Shown: positions 51,135 through 60,805, counted from the stretch's first letter. The stretch is DNA of 64,000 nucleotides from Paenibacillus tyrphae (GCF_027925525.1 NZ_BSDJ01000004.1:248001-312000); one strand, 5' to 3'. Program-made: numbers and translations. The notes: generated from the sequence alone by a model not told the origin.

Positions 51135-53582
51135 TTACGGATTGCGCGGCTTCCAGGCCGGAAGCTGCAGCGATCCGACTTCGCGAAGTGTTTTCAAATC
51201 GTTCGCTTTCAGCATGTCGGGCGAGGACGAATACAGCGTATCGCCGATATACAGCAGGCGCTCGATATTGCGTTCGCTGCCGTACCAGTGCTGGCCGGCT
51301 TTGTTCATATCGTCTCCCGTCAAGTGCGTAATCTTACCGCGAAGTTGGAAGCCTTTTTGCAGGTCCAGCCCGTAAACGTAAGCGCCTTGGAAGGTAAAAT
51401 CCCCGTATTTCGATGCGTTTTCCTGCGTGTTGGCACCGGTCTTATCTTTCACTTCCGCAACAGTAACCGGGAAGGCCAGCAACTGCTTCTCCTTGGAGAA
51501 CAGCAGCGCTTTATGATCGTGCAGCAGCGGCGATTCGGTCCCGCGGTCGCCGATCGTCTCCTTGAACAGCTCCTTTGGATTCGCCACATCGGATACATCG
51601 AACAGGGCGAGCTTCATCCCTTGATAGAAAGCGACCGTGTCCGAGCCGTCGCCTTTCTTGTTGGAGACCTCCACCGCTTCCTTGCCGAAGCCGATCAGAT
51701 GGTTCTCGTCGTACGGATGCAGGTAGTCGCTGTAGCCCGGAATTTTCAGCTTGCCGAGCATAGCCGGCGCCTGAGGGTTACTCAGATCCAGGACGAACAG
51801 CGGGTCGGTATTTTTGAACGTCACCATATAGGCGCGGTTCCCCGCATAGCGTACGGAATAGATGCGCTCGCCCGGGGCCAATCCTTCCAGCTTGCCGACG
51901 ACACTTAGCGCTTCGTTCAGCACATACACGTTATTTTTCGACGTATGCTCGTCATTCCGCCACATATCGCCGCTGGTGGTGGCGATGCGGAAGTAGCCGT
52001 TCTGCTCATCCATCGAAAACTGGTTCAGCGCATGTCCCGGCACCTTGCCGCGTCCGACATAACGGACCATCCCGTTATCCATGCCGAATTTATAAATGGC
52101 GCTCGTCATATTAAGCGGCGCGGGGATGAAGGTGGTCTTGCCGTCCGCCTGCACCGTCTGCTCATTCTCTTTCATCGGCTCGTACTCGCTCACGGTGACA
52201 TACAGGTTGTCGGGAGAAGCGTAGACGTTTTGCCCGGAGCCGAGGTAGCTCGTCACCTGCATTTTTTGATCGGGCTTGCTAAGCTTGAGGCCGCCGATTA
52301 GCAAATAGTTCGGCTCGACGGCTTTCGGGAAGTACCGGATATCCTCGTAGCCGATCGTAATAAATTGGTCTCCGGCAGCGGAATCCCGGTAGGCCGGCAG
52401 CGATTCGTTCGCCTGCTTCGCGGCGGAGTCCGCCTCTTGACGCATGATCCAAAAATAATTCATCGACTTGTTCGTTACGACGTACAACGAGTCGCCGATT
52501 TTGCGCGAAGAGACGTAATGCCCTTCCAGCTCGGCCTCACGGACTTGCTTCAGCTGGGTCCGGTCGCCCAACTCGTAAACGATCGTTTTTGTCGTCGAGC
52601 GGGTCGGGCGCCCCGGCCATACGACCATCTTTTTGGCCGTTCCGATGGCCGGCTCTGCAGAAACCGCAGAGCTGGCGTCATAAGGAACCTGTCCCGGCTT
52701 CTCGTACGTCGGATAGGATGTGTTGCCGACAACGACGAGATAGTTGTTATCGACGTACAGCTCCTGCGGATAAAAATTCGGGTCCGCCCAGTAGACGGTG
52801 CTGACGACGCTCATGCTTTCGGCCGGAGAAGCTTTCGTCACGAGAACGCGGTCGCGATTCACCTGGTAGATGTAGATGCCATCCGACTTGATAACGTCCG
52901 CTTCATCGACGCCCTGCACCTGCACGTTCGTGCCGGAGTAGGTGGGAGCCGCTGCGTCGGAAGCCTGCTTGGCGGCACTGCCGGCGGCTTGCGGTGCGTC
53001 AGCGGACGATTTCTCGGTAACCGCGATCGCATTGTCGCCCCGTAAGATCATGTTAGGACCGCTGCCATGAACGGCGGTAGACTCCTTAAGCAGCGCTTCC
53101 ATCCGTTCCCGCGAACCGACGGTCGGCAAGCTTTTGTCCGCATCGGCAATCGTTACGCGCTTGTTTGGACCGTCCCAATAAACGTTAAAATCGAACGACT
53201 CGCTGAAAAAGCGCAGCGGTACCAAAATATTTCCATTATCGAGCGCGGGCGCTTCGTCCAACGTGACGGCTTCGCTTCCGCGGAAAGCTTCCTTGCTGTC
53301 CAGCCGAAGCTTGATCGAGCGATCCGCTTTGGTTGCCGTGGCTGAGCGTTCGGCTTCGTCCCACTGCACCTTCACGCCGAGCGCATCCGACAGCTCGCGG
53401 AGCGGAACCATCAGCGTGTTTCTGATCAAACGGGGCTGCACGGACAAGCTGACGGGCTGTCCGTTTAGCGTCAGCGCGATGAGTGCTTGCCCTGTGTCGG
53501 CCGCCACCGATAACGGCGCCGGGGAGACGGAAGTAAGGAGCGTCAATGCCAACATGCTTGCAAAGAGTGTTCTTTTCTGCAC
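51135..53582 (-). CDS. Secreted beta-propeller protein with copper-amine-oxidase-like N-terminal domain
   Basis: 815 residues, ATG after AAAGGAGGAAAACAAG. Signal peptide (about 1-28), copper-amine-oxidase-like N-terminal domain (TLMVPLRELSDALGVKVQWD, NILVPLRFFSESF; about 35-150), linker, and a large beta-propeller domain (about 210-810) with repeated blade endings such as YLVVVGN, LYVVTNK, YMVTFKN and LLAFPVT. The propeller family is found in secreted or wall proteins, some with proposed peptidase links; the function here is unknown. The same N-terminal module begins the phytase-like protein at 27.2 kb. Confidence 0.87.
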   Translation of the reverse strand: MQKRTLFASMLALTLLTSVSPAPLSVAADTGQALIALTLNGQPVSLSVQPRLIRNTLMVPLRELSDALGVKVQWDEAERSATATKADRSIKLRLDSKEAFRGSEAVTLDEAPALDNGNILVPLRFFSESFDFNVYWDGPNKRVTIADADKSLPTVGSRERMEALLKESTAVHGSGPNMILRGDNAIAVTEKSSADAPQAAGSAAKQASDAAAPTYSGTNVQVQGVDEADVIKSDGIYIYQVNRDRVLVTKASPAESMSVVSTVYWADPNFYPQELYVDNNYLVVVGNTSYPTYEKPGQVPYDASSAVSAEPAIGTAKKMVVWPGRPTRSTTKTIVYELGDRTQLKQVREAELEGHYVSSRKIGDSLYVVTNKSMNYFWIMRQEADSAAKQANESLPAYRDSAAGDQFITIGYEDIRYFPKAVEPNYLLIGGLKLSKPDQKMQVTSYLGSGQNVYASPDNLYVTVSEYEPMKENEQTVQADGKTTFIPAPLNMTSAIYKFGMDNGMVRYVGRGKVPGHALNQFSMDEQNGYFRIATTSGDMWRNDEHTSKNNVYVLNEALSVVGKLEGLAPGERIYSVRYAGNRAYMVTFKNTDPLFVLDLSNPQAPAMLGKLKIPGYSDYLHPYDENHLIGFGKEAVEVSNKKGDGSDTVAFYQGMKLALFDVSDVANPKELFKETIGDRGTESPLLHDHKALLFSKEKQLLAFPVTVAEVKDKTGANTQENASKYGDFTFQGAYVYGLDLQKGFQLRGKITHLTGDDMNKAGQHWYGSERNIERLLYIGDTLYSSSPDMLKANDLKTLREVGSLQLPAWKPRNP

Positions 53583-53684
53583 TTGTTTTCCTCCTTTGAT
53601 GTTTCGTACCCTCTTTGTACCCTTTTTGAAATATCTTCTTGTTCACCCCTACTGACGCGCCCCCTGAAGAAATTGTTTCATCAA

Positions 53685-53719
53685 AAACCGCTCTTTTCCA
53701 AAAAGAAAAAGAGCGGTTT
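53685..53719. terminator. Bidirectional terminator
   Basis: AAACCGCTCTTTT / AAAAGAGCGGTTT, a perfect 13-base stem, just after the diguanylate cyclase stop on the minus strand. Confidence 0.85.
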
Positions 53720-53725
53720 ACCGAT

Positions 53726-55084
53726 TTATTCGTCGCAATAAGCTATAGCCCGGTTCCGCCCCTCCTGCTTGGCCCGATAGAGCGCCTTGTCCGCACGGAT
53801 AATCAGCTCCCGCGGCGAGACGTCGCGGACGGGAATCATGGTGGCAACGCCCAGACTTGCGGTGACGAAGGAGGAGACGGCGGAGCCGCGATGAGGGATG
53901 CGCAGTTGCTCCACTTCCGAGCGCATTCGCTCGCCCACGTAAAGCGCGCCCCGGCCGTCTGTGACCGGCAGCACAATGACAAATTCCTCGCCGCCGTATC
54001 TCGCAATCATGTCGCCCGGGCGCTTGGCTGCGCGCCGCATCGCTTCGGCCACATATTGGAGGCAGGCATCGCCGTCATGATGTCCGTAGGTGTCGTTATA
54101 CCGCTTGAAATAGTCGATATCGAGCAGTATAACGGACAGCGGGGTGGAGAAGCGCATGGCATGCCGCCATTCCTTGGCAAACCGCTCATCGAAAAAGCGC
54201 CGGTTGGCGAGCCCGGTCAGCGCGTCGATCGAAGAAATTTTTTGCAGCAGCTCGTTGGTTTTCATCAGCTGCTGTTCCGTTTGCTTGCGCGAAGAGATGT
54301 CCCGGGAAATGCAGATCACCGTTTGTCCGTTTCCCGAATCGTGTTCGTCCCCTGTAATTCGTCCGCTTGTTTCGAACCAGACATAACCGCTGTCTTTCGT
54401 ACGAATCCGGTAGGAGCTCAAAGGCAAGTTCGGCGCCGTCTCCATAGGAGACGTAGTTCCAGGGATTTTCGTCAAATCCTCGGGATGAAACAACTCGTAG
54501 GCGCTGGTCCCGATCAATTCTTCGGGCTCGTACCCAAGCAGAACACGGCAAGAAGGGGAAATGTACAAAATACGGCCGGACAAATCGTGCATCGACACAA
54601 CGTCTGTGCTTTGCTCTACGAGGGTCCGGTAAAGAGAATCGCTGCCTGTTCCGTTCATCTCACGTGTTGCTTCTCGCCCGGGGGCTGGCGCCGCGAATTG
54701 GCTCTGTGCATCGCTCTCCGGGATTTGCACGAACAGAGAAGCCGGCGATCCGTGTGGCCGGGGGGCGACGGGCGCCGTGATGGAGCACCGGACCAGCGTG
54801 CCGTCGCTGCGGATAAGCCTTGCTTCGAACGGCTGAGCTACGGACGTCCCGTCGGCCAACTCTTTCAATATTCTACGAATCTGCTCTCTATCTTCGGGAT
54901 GGATAATAGGTCCCCAAGGCATGCCGTTCAACGCCTCTTCGGGATAGCCGATCTGCTTGCCGAATGCAGGATTGACGCGAAGAAATAGGCCTTCTTCCGA
55001 GAAGAAAGCCATGCCGTTCGTGGATTGCCTAAACGCGCTGAAATATAATTGGATTTGCTCTGCATCCGTCCATTGATCAACCAT
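53726..55084 (-). CDS. PAS-PAS-GGDEF diguanylate cyclase
   Basis: 452 residues. Two PAS domains (about 10-125 and 150-270), then a GGDEF domain (about 285-450) starting SIDALTGLANRR. The active site is RYGGEEF (about 361-367), a functional variant, and the inhibitory RxxD site is present five residues before it (RPGD). It has no membrane segment, so it is a soluble sensor making c-di-GMP from two GTP with product inhibition. A c-di-GMP-I riboswitch lies in this window at 30196. No partner gene is adjacent. Confidence 0.94.
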   Translation of the reverse strand: MVDQWTDAEQIQLYFSAFRQSTNGMAFFSEEGLFLRVNPAFGKQIGYPEEALNGMPWGPIIHPEDREQIRRILKELADGTSVAQPFEARLIRSDGTLVRCSITAPVAPRPHGSPASLFVQIPESDAQSQFAAPAPGREATREMNGTGSDSLYRTLVEQSTDVVSMHDLSGRILYISPSCRVLLGYEPEELIGTSAYELFHPEDLTKIPGTTSPMETAPNLPLSSYRIRTKDSGYVWFETSGRITGDEHDSGNGQTVICISRDISSRKQTEQQLMKTNELLQKISSIDALTGLANRRFFDERFAKEWRHAMRFSTPLSVILLDIDYFKRYNDTYGHHDGDACLQYVAEAMRRAAKRPGDMIARYGGEEFVIVLPVTDGRGALYVGERMRSEVEQLRIPHRGSAVSSFVTASLGVATMIPVRDVSPRELIIRADKALYRAKQEGRNRAIAYCDE

Positions 55085-55265
55085 GCTGCCGGCATCCTTC
55101 CTGCATGGATTACGTCCTAGTAACTAGGAAAATCGTTCCATAAACTCGCACTTACTATATTAATGAAAGTGGAGTTTTTGATCAATGAGGATGGAAAGGT
55201 TATGGCAGATTTAATATAAATTTTACTATTTCTTGACTATTTAAAAAACATCCGGCATGAAAACG

Positions 55266-55616
55266 CTATTTGCTCGAATTGTTTTCGTCTTCCACATGCT
55301 CCAAGTTCGTGTCGGCGGAAAGAAACGCCCGGCTTCCCGTGTCTTCGGTAACGGTCAGAGCTTGCTCGGAGGACGTCTCGTTCAGCCGTTTCTCAAGCTG
55401 CTTGATCTTACGCTGCAGCTTGATCTGGCGGAACAAGCCGATCAGGAAGGCGATCAAGCCGCCGAGCAGGGTAGATCCCAGAATGACCAGAATGAGCGGA
55501 ATGTCAGCCTGGGTGAACAAAAAATTGACGCGGACGGGCTCTACGTTAATAACGGCGAATACCGCGGTAATAAGGGCAAAAAGCAACGTACTGATCAACA
55601 TCCATTGGGCTCTCAT
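55266..55616 (-). CDS. LapA/DUF1049 family membrane protein
   Basis: 116 residues, ATG after AAAAGGAGACGATTTCG. Two membrane segments (about 5-25 and 40-62), then a coiled-coil-like basic stretch (LQRKIKQLEKRL) and an acidic tail. The family is tied to lipopolysaccharide assembly in Gram-negatives; in Gram-positives the role is unknown. Confidence 0.85.
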   Translation of the reverse strand: MRAQWMLISTLLFALITAVFAVINVEPVRVNFLFTQADIPLILVILGSTLLGGLIAFLIGLFRQIKLQRKIKQLEKRLNETSSEQALTVTEDTGSRAFLSADTNLEHVEDENNSSK

Positions 55617-55697
55617 CGAAATCGTCTCCTTTTGACTGCTGCATGAAGGGCAAAAAGGCCGAGCCGGGCAATACCGGACTCAGCCTGCGTCGGCAGC

Positions 55698-57488
55698 TTA
55701 CTTCGCCAGCACTTCCATTTGCTCCAGAAGCTCTTTGAATACGCTCATCGCTTGTTTGATCGGTTCCGGCGTCGACATATCCACGCCTGCCTTCTTCAAG
55801 ATATTGATGGAGTAGTCGCTGCTCCCGCTTTTCAAGAAACCCAGATAGCGGTCGACGGCCGGCTGCCCCTCCTCCAAAATCTGCTTCGCAAAGCTGGTGG
55901 CCGCCGAGAAGCCGGTGGCGTATTTGTACACGTAGAAGCTGTTGTAGAAATGAGGGATGCGCGCCCATTCCATCTCGATGTCCTGATCTACCGCCATATC
56001 CTTGCCGTAATACTGCACGTTCAGATCGTAGTAGATTTGGCTCAACAGCTGCGGGGTAAGCGTTTCGCCTTGCTCCGCTTTTTCGTGAATGATCTTCTCG
56101 AACTCGGCAAACATGGTTTGCCGGAATACCGTCGTCCGGAACTGGTCCATGTAGTAGGTGAGCAGGTACATTTTTTCTTTCTTGTCCGTCGACTTCTTCA
56201 GCAGATAATCCATCAGCAGCGCTTCATTCAGCGTCGATGCGACTTCCGCGAGGAAAATCGTATACTGCGCGTAGCGGTAAGGCTGATTCGCGTCCGACAA
56301 GTAGGAGTGGAGCGCGTGTCCCATCTCGTGCGTCAACGTGAACATGCTGTTCAGGTTGTCCTTGTGGTTCAGAAGAACGTACGGATGGGTGCCGAATGCG
56401 CCCCAGCTGTAGGCACCGTTACGCTTGCCCTCATTCTCGTAAATGTCGATCCAGCCGTCTTCGAAGCCCTCCTGCAGGGTCTTCAAATACTCCTCGCCGA
56501 GCGGCTTCAAGCTTTCTTTGACCGTTTTCTTCGCTTCCTCGTACGTAATCTCCAGGTCGTATTCTTCGACCAGCGGAGCGAACAGGTCGTACATGTGCAG
56601 CTTGTCGACCTTCATCAGCTTGCGGCGCAGCTCCATGTAGCGGTGCATAAGCGGCAGCGACTCGTGAATCGTGTCGATCAGGTTTGTGTACACTTCCTTC
56701 TTGATGTTGTCGCCGAACAGCGACATTTCCAGCGTAGAAGGGTACTTGCGAATCTTGGAGTAAAAAATATTTTTCGTCACGTTGGCGGCAAGCGTCGAGG
56801 CGATCGTGTTCTTTTGCTTGGCATATGTGGCGTACATCGCTTCGAAAGCTTGCTTGCGGACGTCGCGGTTGCGGCTTTCGAGGAATTGGATGTAGCGGCC
56901 GTGCGTGAGCTCGACTTCTTCGCCTTTTTCGTTTTTCACCTTCGGGAACTTGATATCCGCGTTGTTGATCATGCCGTAAATCGTGCTCGGCGCTTGCGAC
57001 AGGTTGCCGACTTGGGCAAGCAGCGCTTCCTCCGCTTTGCTTAGCACGTGCTGCTTCTCGCGGATCAGCTCTTCGAGCGTCCTTTTGTAGAAGGCGAGCT
57101 GGGGATCGTTCACCAGCTTCTGCAGTTGATCGTCCGACAAGCTCAAAATTTCCGGGGAAATGAACGAGGTCGCTTCACCGGCTTCGACGCTTAATCTTTT
57201 CGATTTATCGGATAAGGCCTGATATGTAGGGTCCGCCATGTCCTCGTGATGCTTCATGTTGGCGTAGACATACAGACGTTCGGTATGTAGGGAGATTTTA
57301 TCCTCCAGCTCGAAGCACTGCTTGATGGCCGCCGGGTCGTTCAGCTTGCCGTGAAAGCGGCCAATTTCCTGCAGCGCGTTTTTCACTTCTTGATGCTCTT
57401 GATCCCAGGCCTGCTGGTTCGAAAAAAGATCTTCCAGGTTCCAACGGTGTTCCGCAGGAACGTCGCTCCGCTTCGGTACTTGATTCAT
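55698..57488 (-). CDS. pepF: Oligoendopeptidase F (M3 family)
   Basis: 596 residues from the ATG at 57488, seven bases after AAGGAGGGCTCCC. Zinc endopeptidase that degrades oligopeptides, with THEMGHALHS (about 386; HExGH) and the downstream Glu ligand in AEVASTLNEALLMDY. Length is normal for PepF. The frame is open further upstream to 57620, and those codons encode an apparent signal peptide (ATG at 57602) with hydrophobic core and an AAAA cleavage region. A second, exported form is therefore conceivable. Followed by the LapA-like gene. Confidence 0.93.
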   Translation of the reverse strand: MNQVPKRSDVPAEHRWNLEDLFSNQQAWDQEHQEVKNALQEIGRFHGKLNDPAAIKQCFELEDKISLHTERLYVYANMKHHEDMADPTYQALSDKSKRLSVEAGEATSFISPEILSLSDDQLQKLVNDPQLAFYKRTLEELIREKQHVLSKAEEALLAQVGNLSQAPSTIYGMINNADIKFPKVKNEKGEEVELTHGRYIQFLESRNRDVRKQAFEAMYATYAKQKNTIASTLAANVTKNIFYSKIRKYPSTLEMSLFGDNIKKEVYTNLIDTIHESLPLMHRYMELRRKLMKVDKLHMYDLFAPLVEEYDLEITYEEAKKTVKESLKPLGEEYLKTLQEGFEDGWIDIYENEGKRNGAYSWGAFGTHPYVLLNHKDNLNSMFTLTHEMGHALHSYLSDANQPYRYAQYTIFLAEVASTLNEALLMDYLLKKSTDKKEKMYLLTYYMDQFRTTVFRQTMFAEFEKIIHEKAEQGETLTPQLLSQIYYDLNVQYYGKDMAVDQDIEMEWARIPHFYNSFYVYKYATGFSAATSFAKQILEEGQPAVDRYLGFLKSGSSDYSINILKKAGVDMSTPEPIKQAMSVFKELLEQMEVLAK

Positions 57489-57714
57489 GGGAGCCCTCCT
57501 TGTCAAATGAAGTGGTTTAGCCGCTTGATTCGCAGCCGCCGCCGATCCGATCACAACACCGGAGAGCAGCGCGCCGGATAGCAGCAACGGCAACAATCGC
57601 ATTACCCGCTCACGCTCCAAGCTGTTTATGGGTCCGTTGGAAAGCTCTAGTTAGTATAGCCGGAGCGCGGGTTAAATATAAGTATAGGGAATTCAAGGAA
57701 AGAAGTCTATTGGC

Positions 57715-57897
57715 TTACTTCGCGCCGGAAAAAAAACTAAAGATCATCAGCACGAACGAAAACGATACCATCACCAGCGCCAAAATGGCCAGCGGCCGTT
57801 TCACGTTCGCCGGAAGGGAATCTTTCTTCATGATTAAGATCAGCGCGAGTGAGAATGAAATAATCATGAACGTCAAGATCGATGCGCCATTGCTCAA
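57715..57897 (-). CDS. 60-residue membrane protein
   Basis: TTG start seven bases after AGAGGTG. Two membrane segments (about 6-23 and 33-56) joined by a short basic loop (MKKDSLPANVKRP). Unknown function; the arrangement is common among small Bacillales proteins. Confidence 0.7.
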   Translation of the reverse strand: MSNGASILTFMIISFSLALILIMKKDSLPANVKRPLAILALVMVSFSFVLMIFSFFSGAK

Positions 57898-58024
57898 AGC
57901 TTATCACCTCTTACTGTCTATGTTCGCCAATTCGGGCGGTTTTCCTTTAACTCCTCATGAAAAAAATGCAATGGGAATCGCCCCATAGGGAACGCTATAC
58001 CGGAAAGAGAAAGGAGTGATTCCC

Positions 58025-59707
58025 ATGAGCCTCTTCACCCTTGCGGATGCTGCTGCACCCCCGGTGCTTGATGACAAGAATCAGCCTACCGCAGGCTTAT
58101 CTGTATCGCAGTTCGTCCTAGAGCAGTTGCAGGCATGGAAGGTTGAGCGGATCTACGGCGTAATCGGCGACGCCAATTTAAGTTTATTGGATGAGCTCGG
58201 AAAACAGAACGCGATCCGGTACGTGGCCTGTCGGCATGAGAGCGCCGCCGGGCTGATGGCTTCCGCCGAAGCGAAGCTGACGGGTAGGACGGCGGTATGC
58301 CTGGCAACAAGCGGCCCGGGTGTCACGAATATGCTGAACGGTCTGGCCGATGCCGCCATGGATCGGGCGCCGGTACTGGCACTGTCGGGGCAGGTCGAAA
58401 CGGCGAAGATCGGTACCCGAACCAAGCAGTATGTAGACCAGCAGAAGCTCAATGCCGCCGTGGCGGGAAAATCCGAGCTGGTCGCGCATGCGGACGCGCT
58501 GCCCGAATTGATGGAGCAGGCGCTCGTCCGTGGATTGCTCCAAGGGCAAGTGACCCATCTGTCCATTCCAAAGGACTTGTATTCGGTGAAGGTAAAAGGC
58601 GAGATAAAGCCGTACGCCGCCCACCTGCATCAGCCGCTGGCCGCCCCCGACAGCGAGATTGCGGAATTGGCAGCCTTGCTCGCCTCGGCCGAACGGCCGG
58701 TCCTGTTCATTGGCCGCGGCGTGAAGCAGACAGCGGCGGATGTACTTCAACTCGCGGAGAAGCTGTCTGCCGCCGTCATCACCACGCTGCCCGCCCGGCC
58801 GTTGTTTCCGAACGACCACGAATGCTACGCCGGCGGCCTCGGTCAGGCTGGCAGCGAGGCGTCCAGCGTCCTGCTGGCTGAGAGCGATCTGATCGTCATG
58901 CTCGGTGCGACATGGTGGCCGGACGATTACGTGCCGACGCAGGCGCGGATTGTTCAGGTCGATTGGAACCGGGAAGCGATCGGCCTCGGTCACCCGCTGC
59001 ATAAGGGCGTCGTCGGCGACCTCGGGCAGATTGTACCCAAACTCGCCGCTGCCGAGCATCTCTCGGCCAAAGACCGCAGCGCTTGGCGCGCCCGGGTTCG
59101 CGACGTGTGTACGGGCTGGAAGCGGCAAATCGAGGCCGAGGCCCGGGCCGATGGCACGCCGGTACCGCCGCAGCGCGTCATGAAGACGATTGCGGATCAC
59201 GTATCGGACCAAGCGATCGTCGCCGTCGATACCGGCGATCATACGCTCTGGTTCAATCGTATTTTTCAAGCCAAGGCGGGGCAGGATATTCTAATTTCCG
59301 GCCGGTGGCGGACGCTCGGCTTTGCGTTGCCGGCGGCAATAGCCGCCAAGCTCTGCTATCCCGACCGTCAAGTGATCGCGGTAGCAGGGGATGGGGGAGT
59401 CATCCAGACGCTGATGGAATTGCAGACGGCGGCCGAGCTGCAGTTAGCGATCGTGCTCGTTGTTCTCAACAACGGTGCTTACGCGATGGAACAGGACCGG
59501 ATGAATGTCGCGGGCATGAACCTGACCGGCAGTGCCCTCCGGCCGCCCGATTTTGCGGCCATCGCCGAAGCTTGCGGCGGCTCCGGTTATCGGGCGTCGA
59601 GCCCCGAAGAATTCGAGCAATCTCTCCGTCAGGCGCTGACCGGCAGCAAACCCGCGCTGATCGACGTCCGTACCGCCGCAACACCCGTTCCGCATGCGAA
59701 AATTTGA
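58025..59707 (+). CDS. ThDP-dependent enzyme (pyruvate oxidase / acetolactate synthase-like)
   Basis: 560 residues from the ATG at 58025, eight bases after AAAGGAG. Three-domain thiamin diphosphate enzyme: the N-terminal domain has the cofactor-activating Glu in CRHESAAG (about 71), the central domain is of the FAD/nucleotide-binding type, and the C-terminal domain has the ThDP motif GDGG (about 456) to NN (LVVLNNGAYAM). Most like pyruvate oxidase or pyruvate:quinone oxidoreductase, but acetolactate synthase-like activity cannot be excluded. Single gene, with terminator. Confidence 0.9.
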   Translation: MSLFTLADAAAPPVLDDKNQPTAGLSVSQFVLEQLQAWKVERIYGVIGDANLSLLDELGKQNAIRYVACRHESAAGLMASAEAKLTGRTAVCLATSGPGVTNMLNGLADAAMDRAPVLALSGQVETAKIGTRTKQYVDQQKLNAAVAGKSELVAHADALPELMEQALVRGLLQGQVTHLSIPKDLYSVKVKGEIKPYAAHLHQPLAAPDSEIAELAALLASAERPVLFIGRGVKQTAADVLQLAEKLSAAVITTLPARPLFPNDHECYAGGLGQAGSEASSVLLAESDLIVMLGATWWPDDYVPTQARIVQVDWNREAIGLGHPLHKGVVGDLGQIVPKLAAAEHLSAKDRSAWRARVRDVCTGWKRQIEAEARADGTPVPPQRVMKTIADHVSDQAIVAVDTGDHTLWFNRIFQAKAGQDILISGRWRTLGFALPAAIAAKLCYPDRQVIAVAGDGGVIQTLMELQTAAELQLAIVLVVLNNGAYAMEQDRMNVAGMNLTGSALRPPDFAAIAEACGGSGYRASSPEEFEQSLRQALTGSKPALIDVRTAATPVPHAKI

Positions 59708-59719
59708 GCTTAACGCAGC

Positions 59720-59751
59720 AAAGCCGGCACTAGTGGAATGTGCCGGCTTTT
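59720..59751 (+). terminator. Rho-independent terminator
   Basis: AAAGCCGGCAC / GTGCCGGCTTT, a perfect 11-base stem and T-run. Confidence 0.9.
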
Positions 59752-59830
59752 CATCATTGCCCCACCATATAAGCCGCGAGGCGAATTTTGTTTTTGGACG
59801 GATCATTGAAATAACGCATGCAGAAGGTAG

Positions 59831-59918
59831 AGTAACTGTCGGCCCCTTTGACAACGGGTTATTACCATAATATCCAGTTCATTTAACCCGTTGTCAATAG
59901 CGTCCGGAGGCAGTTACT
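59831..59918. repeat. Nested perfect inverted repeats
   Basis: Inner arms TTGACAACGGGTTA (59848-59861) and TAACCCGTTGTCAA (59884-59897), a perfect 14-base pair with a 22-base loop. Outer arms AGTAACTG (59831-59838) and CAGTTACT (59911-59918). The whole would fold into an 88-base hairpin on either strand. There is no T-run. It lies between the ThDP-gene terminator and the end of the convergent terC gene. Nature unknown. Confidence 0.75.
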
Positions 59919-59961
59919 TCTGACTCGCAGCCCCCGGCATATCCGAGTTTCCGCAACCCCC

Positions 59962-60759
59962 TCAGCCTCGCGACTTCACCAAAATCATGCGTCCTTTTTC
60001 ATCGCGCTTCGCTTCGAAACTATCGTTCGGTTGGATGTCCGCTCCTTGCTCCAGATCGGCCGGAATCGTCAGGTGGCCGCTCTCGTTAATGGATACCAAA
60101 GAGCCGTAGATCTTCTTCCAGTAGCCCGCCAGGAGGACGCCAACGACGATGATGGCAACCAAGCCCCATTTCACGATTGGGTTGGCGATAAACCATTCCT
60201 TCACAAGTGGGTCTCCCGTCAGCATCGAACCCGCGGTATAAGCAAGTACGCCGGAACCGATGTAGATGATCCAAGGAAACTTTTCCAACAGCTTGATAAA
60301 CATAGTGCTGCCCCATACCATAATCGGTACGCTGATAATGAGGCCGAGCACGACCAGAAGGAAGCTTCCGTGAGAAGCACCGGCCACCGCCATGACATTG
60401 TCGAAGCCCATGGCCGCGTCAGCGATCATAATCGTACGAATGGCGGGCCACAGCTGCGGTTTGGCTTCGATGGCATGGTCTTTCTTGTCCACCAGCAGCT
60501 TGTAGGCGATCCAGATCAGCACGACTCCGCCGATAAGCAGCAAGGCAGGCAGCTTCAGCAGCCAGACGACGGCGAGTGTAGCAATGACACGAATGATAAC
60601 GGCACCGACCGTTCCCCAGAGGACTGCGCCTTTTTGCTGTTCCTTCGGCAAATTGCGCGCTGCGAGTGCGATGACGATGGCATTGTCCCCGGCAAGCACG
60701 AGGTCGATCAAGACAATGTTCATCAAGGCGAGAAGAAATTCTACGGACAACCATTCCAT
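59962..60759 (-). CDS. TerC family metal exporter with C-terminal AbrB-like hairpin domain
   Basis: 265 residues, ATG after AAAAAGGAGTGGTAGGAC. Seven membrane segments with paired acidic motifs LVLAGDNAIVIAL and GFDNVMAVAG, typical of YkoY/TerC-type proteins that export Mn2+ or metallate secreted enzymes. Residues about 219-265 form an extra domain: ESGHLTIPADL, DIQPNDSFEAKRDEKGRM and ILVKSRG match the swapped-hairpin AbrB/SpoVT/MazE pattern. I do not know this fusion as a usual feature of TerC proteins. The upstream yybP-ykoY riboswitch strongly supports a manganese role. Confidence 0.92.
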   Translation of the reverse strand: MEWLSVEFLLALMNIVLIDLVLAGDNAIVIALAARNLPKEQQKGAVLWGTVGAVIIRVIATLAVVWLLKLPALLLIGGVVLIWIAYKLLVDKKDHAIEAKPQLWPAIRTIMIADAAMGFDNVMAVAGASHGSFLLVVLGLIISVPIMVWGSTMFIKLLEKFPWIIYIGSGVLAYTAGSMLTGDPLVKEWFIANPIVKWGLVAIIVVGVLLAGYWKKIYGSLVSINESGHLTIPADLEQGADIQPNDSFEAKRDEKGRMILVKSRG

Positions 60760-60805
60760 GTCCTACCACTCCTTTTTACGTTGTTGTTGTTGTTAATCTT
60801 TACAC

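Noticed and set aside
53639..54988. 449-codon plus-strand frame opposite the diguanylate cyclase
   Set aside because: The real gene is the minus-strand GGDEF protein with intact motifs; the frame also runs through the terminator hairpin.
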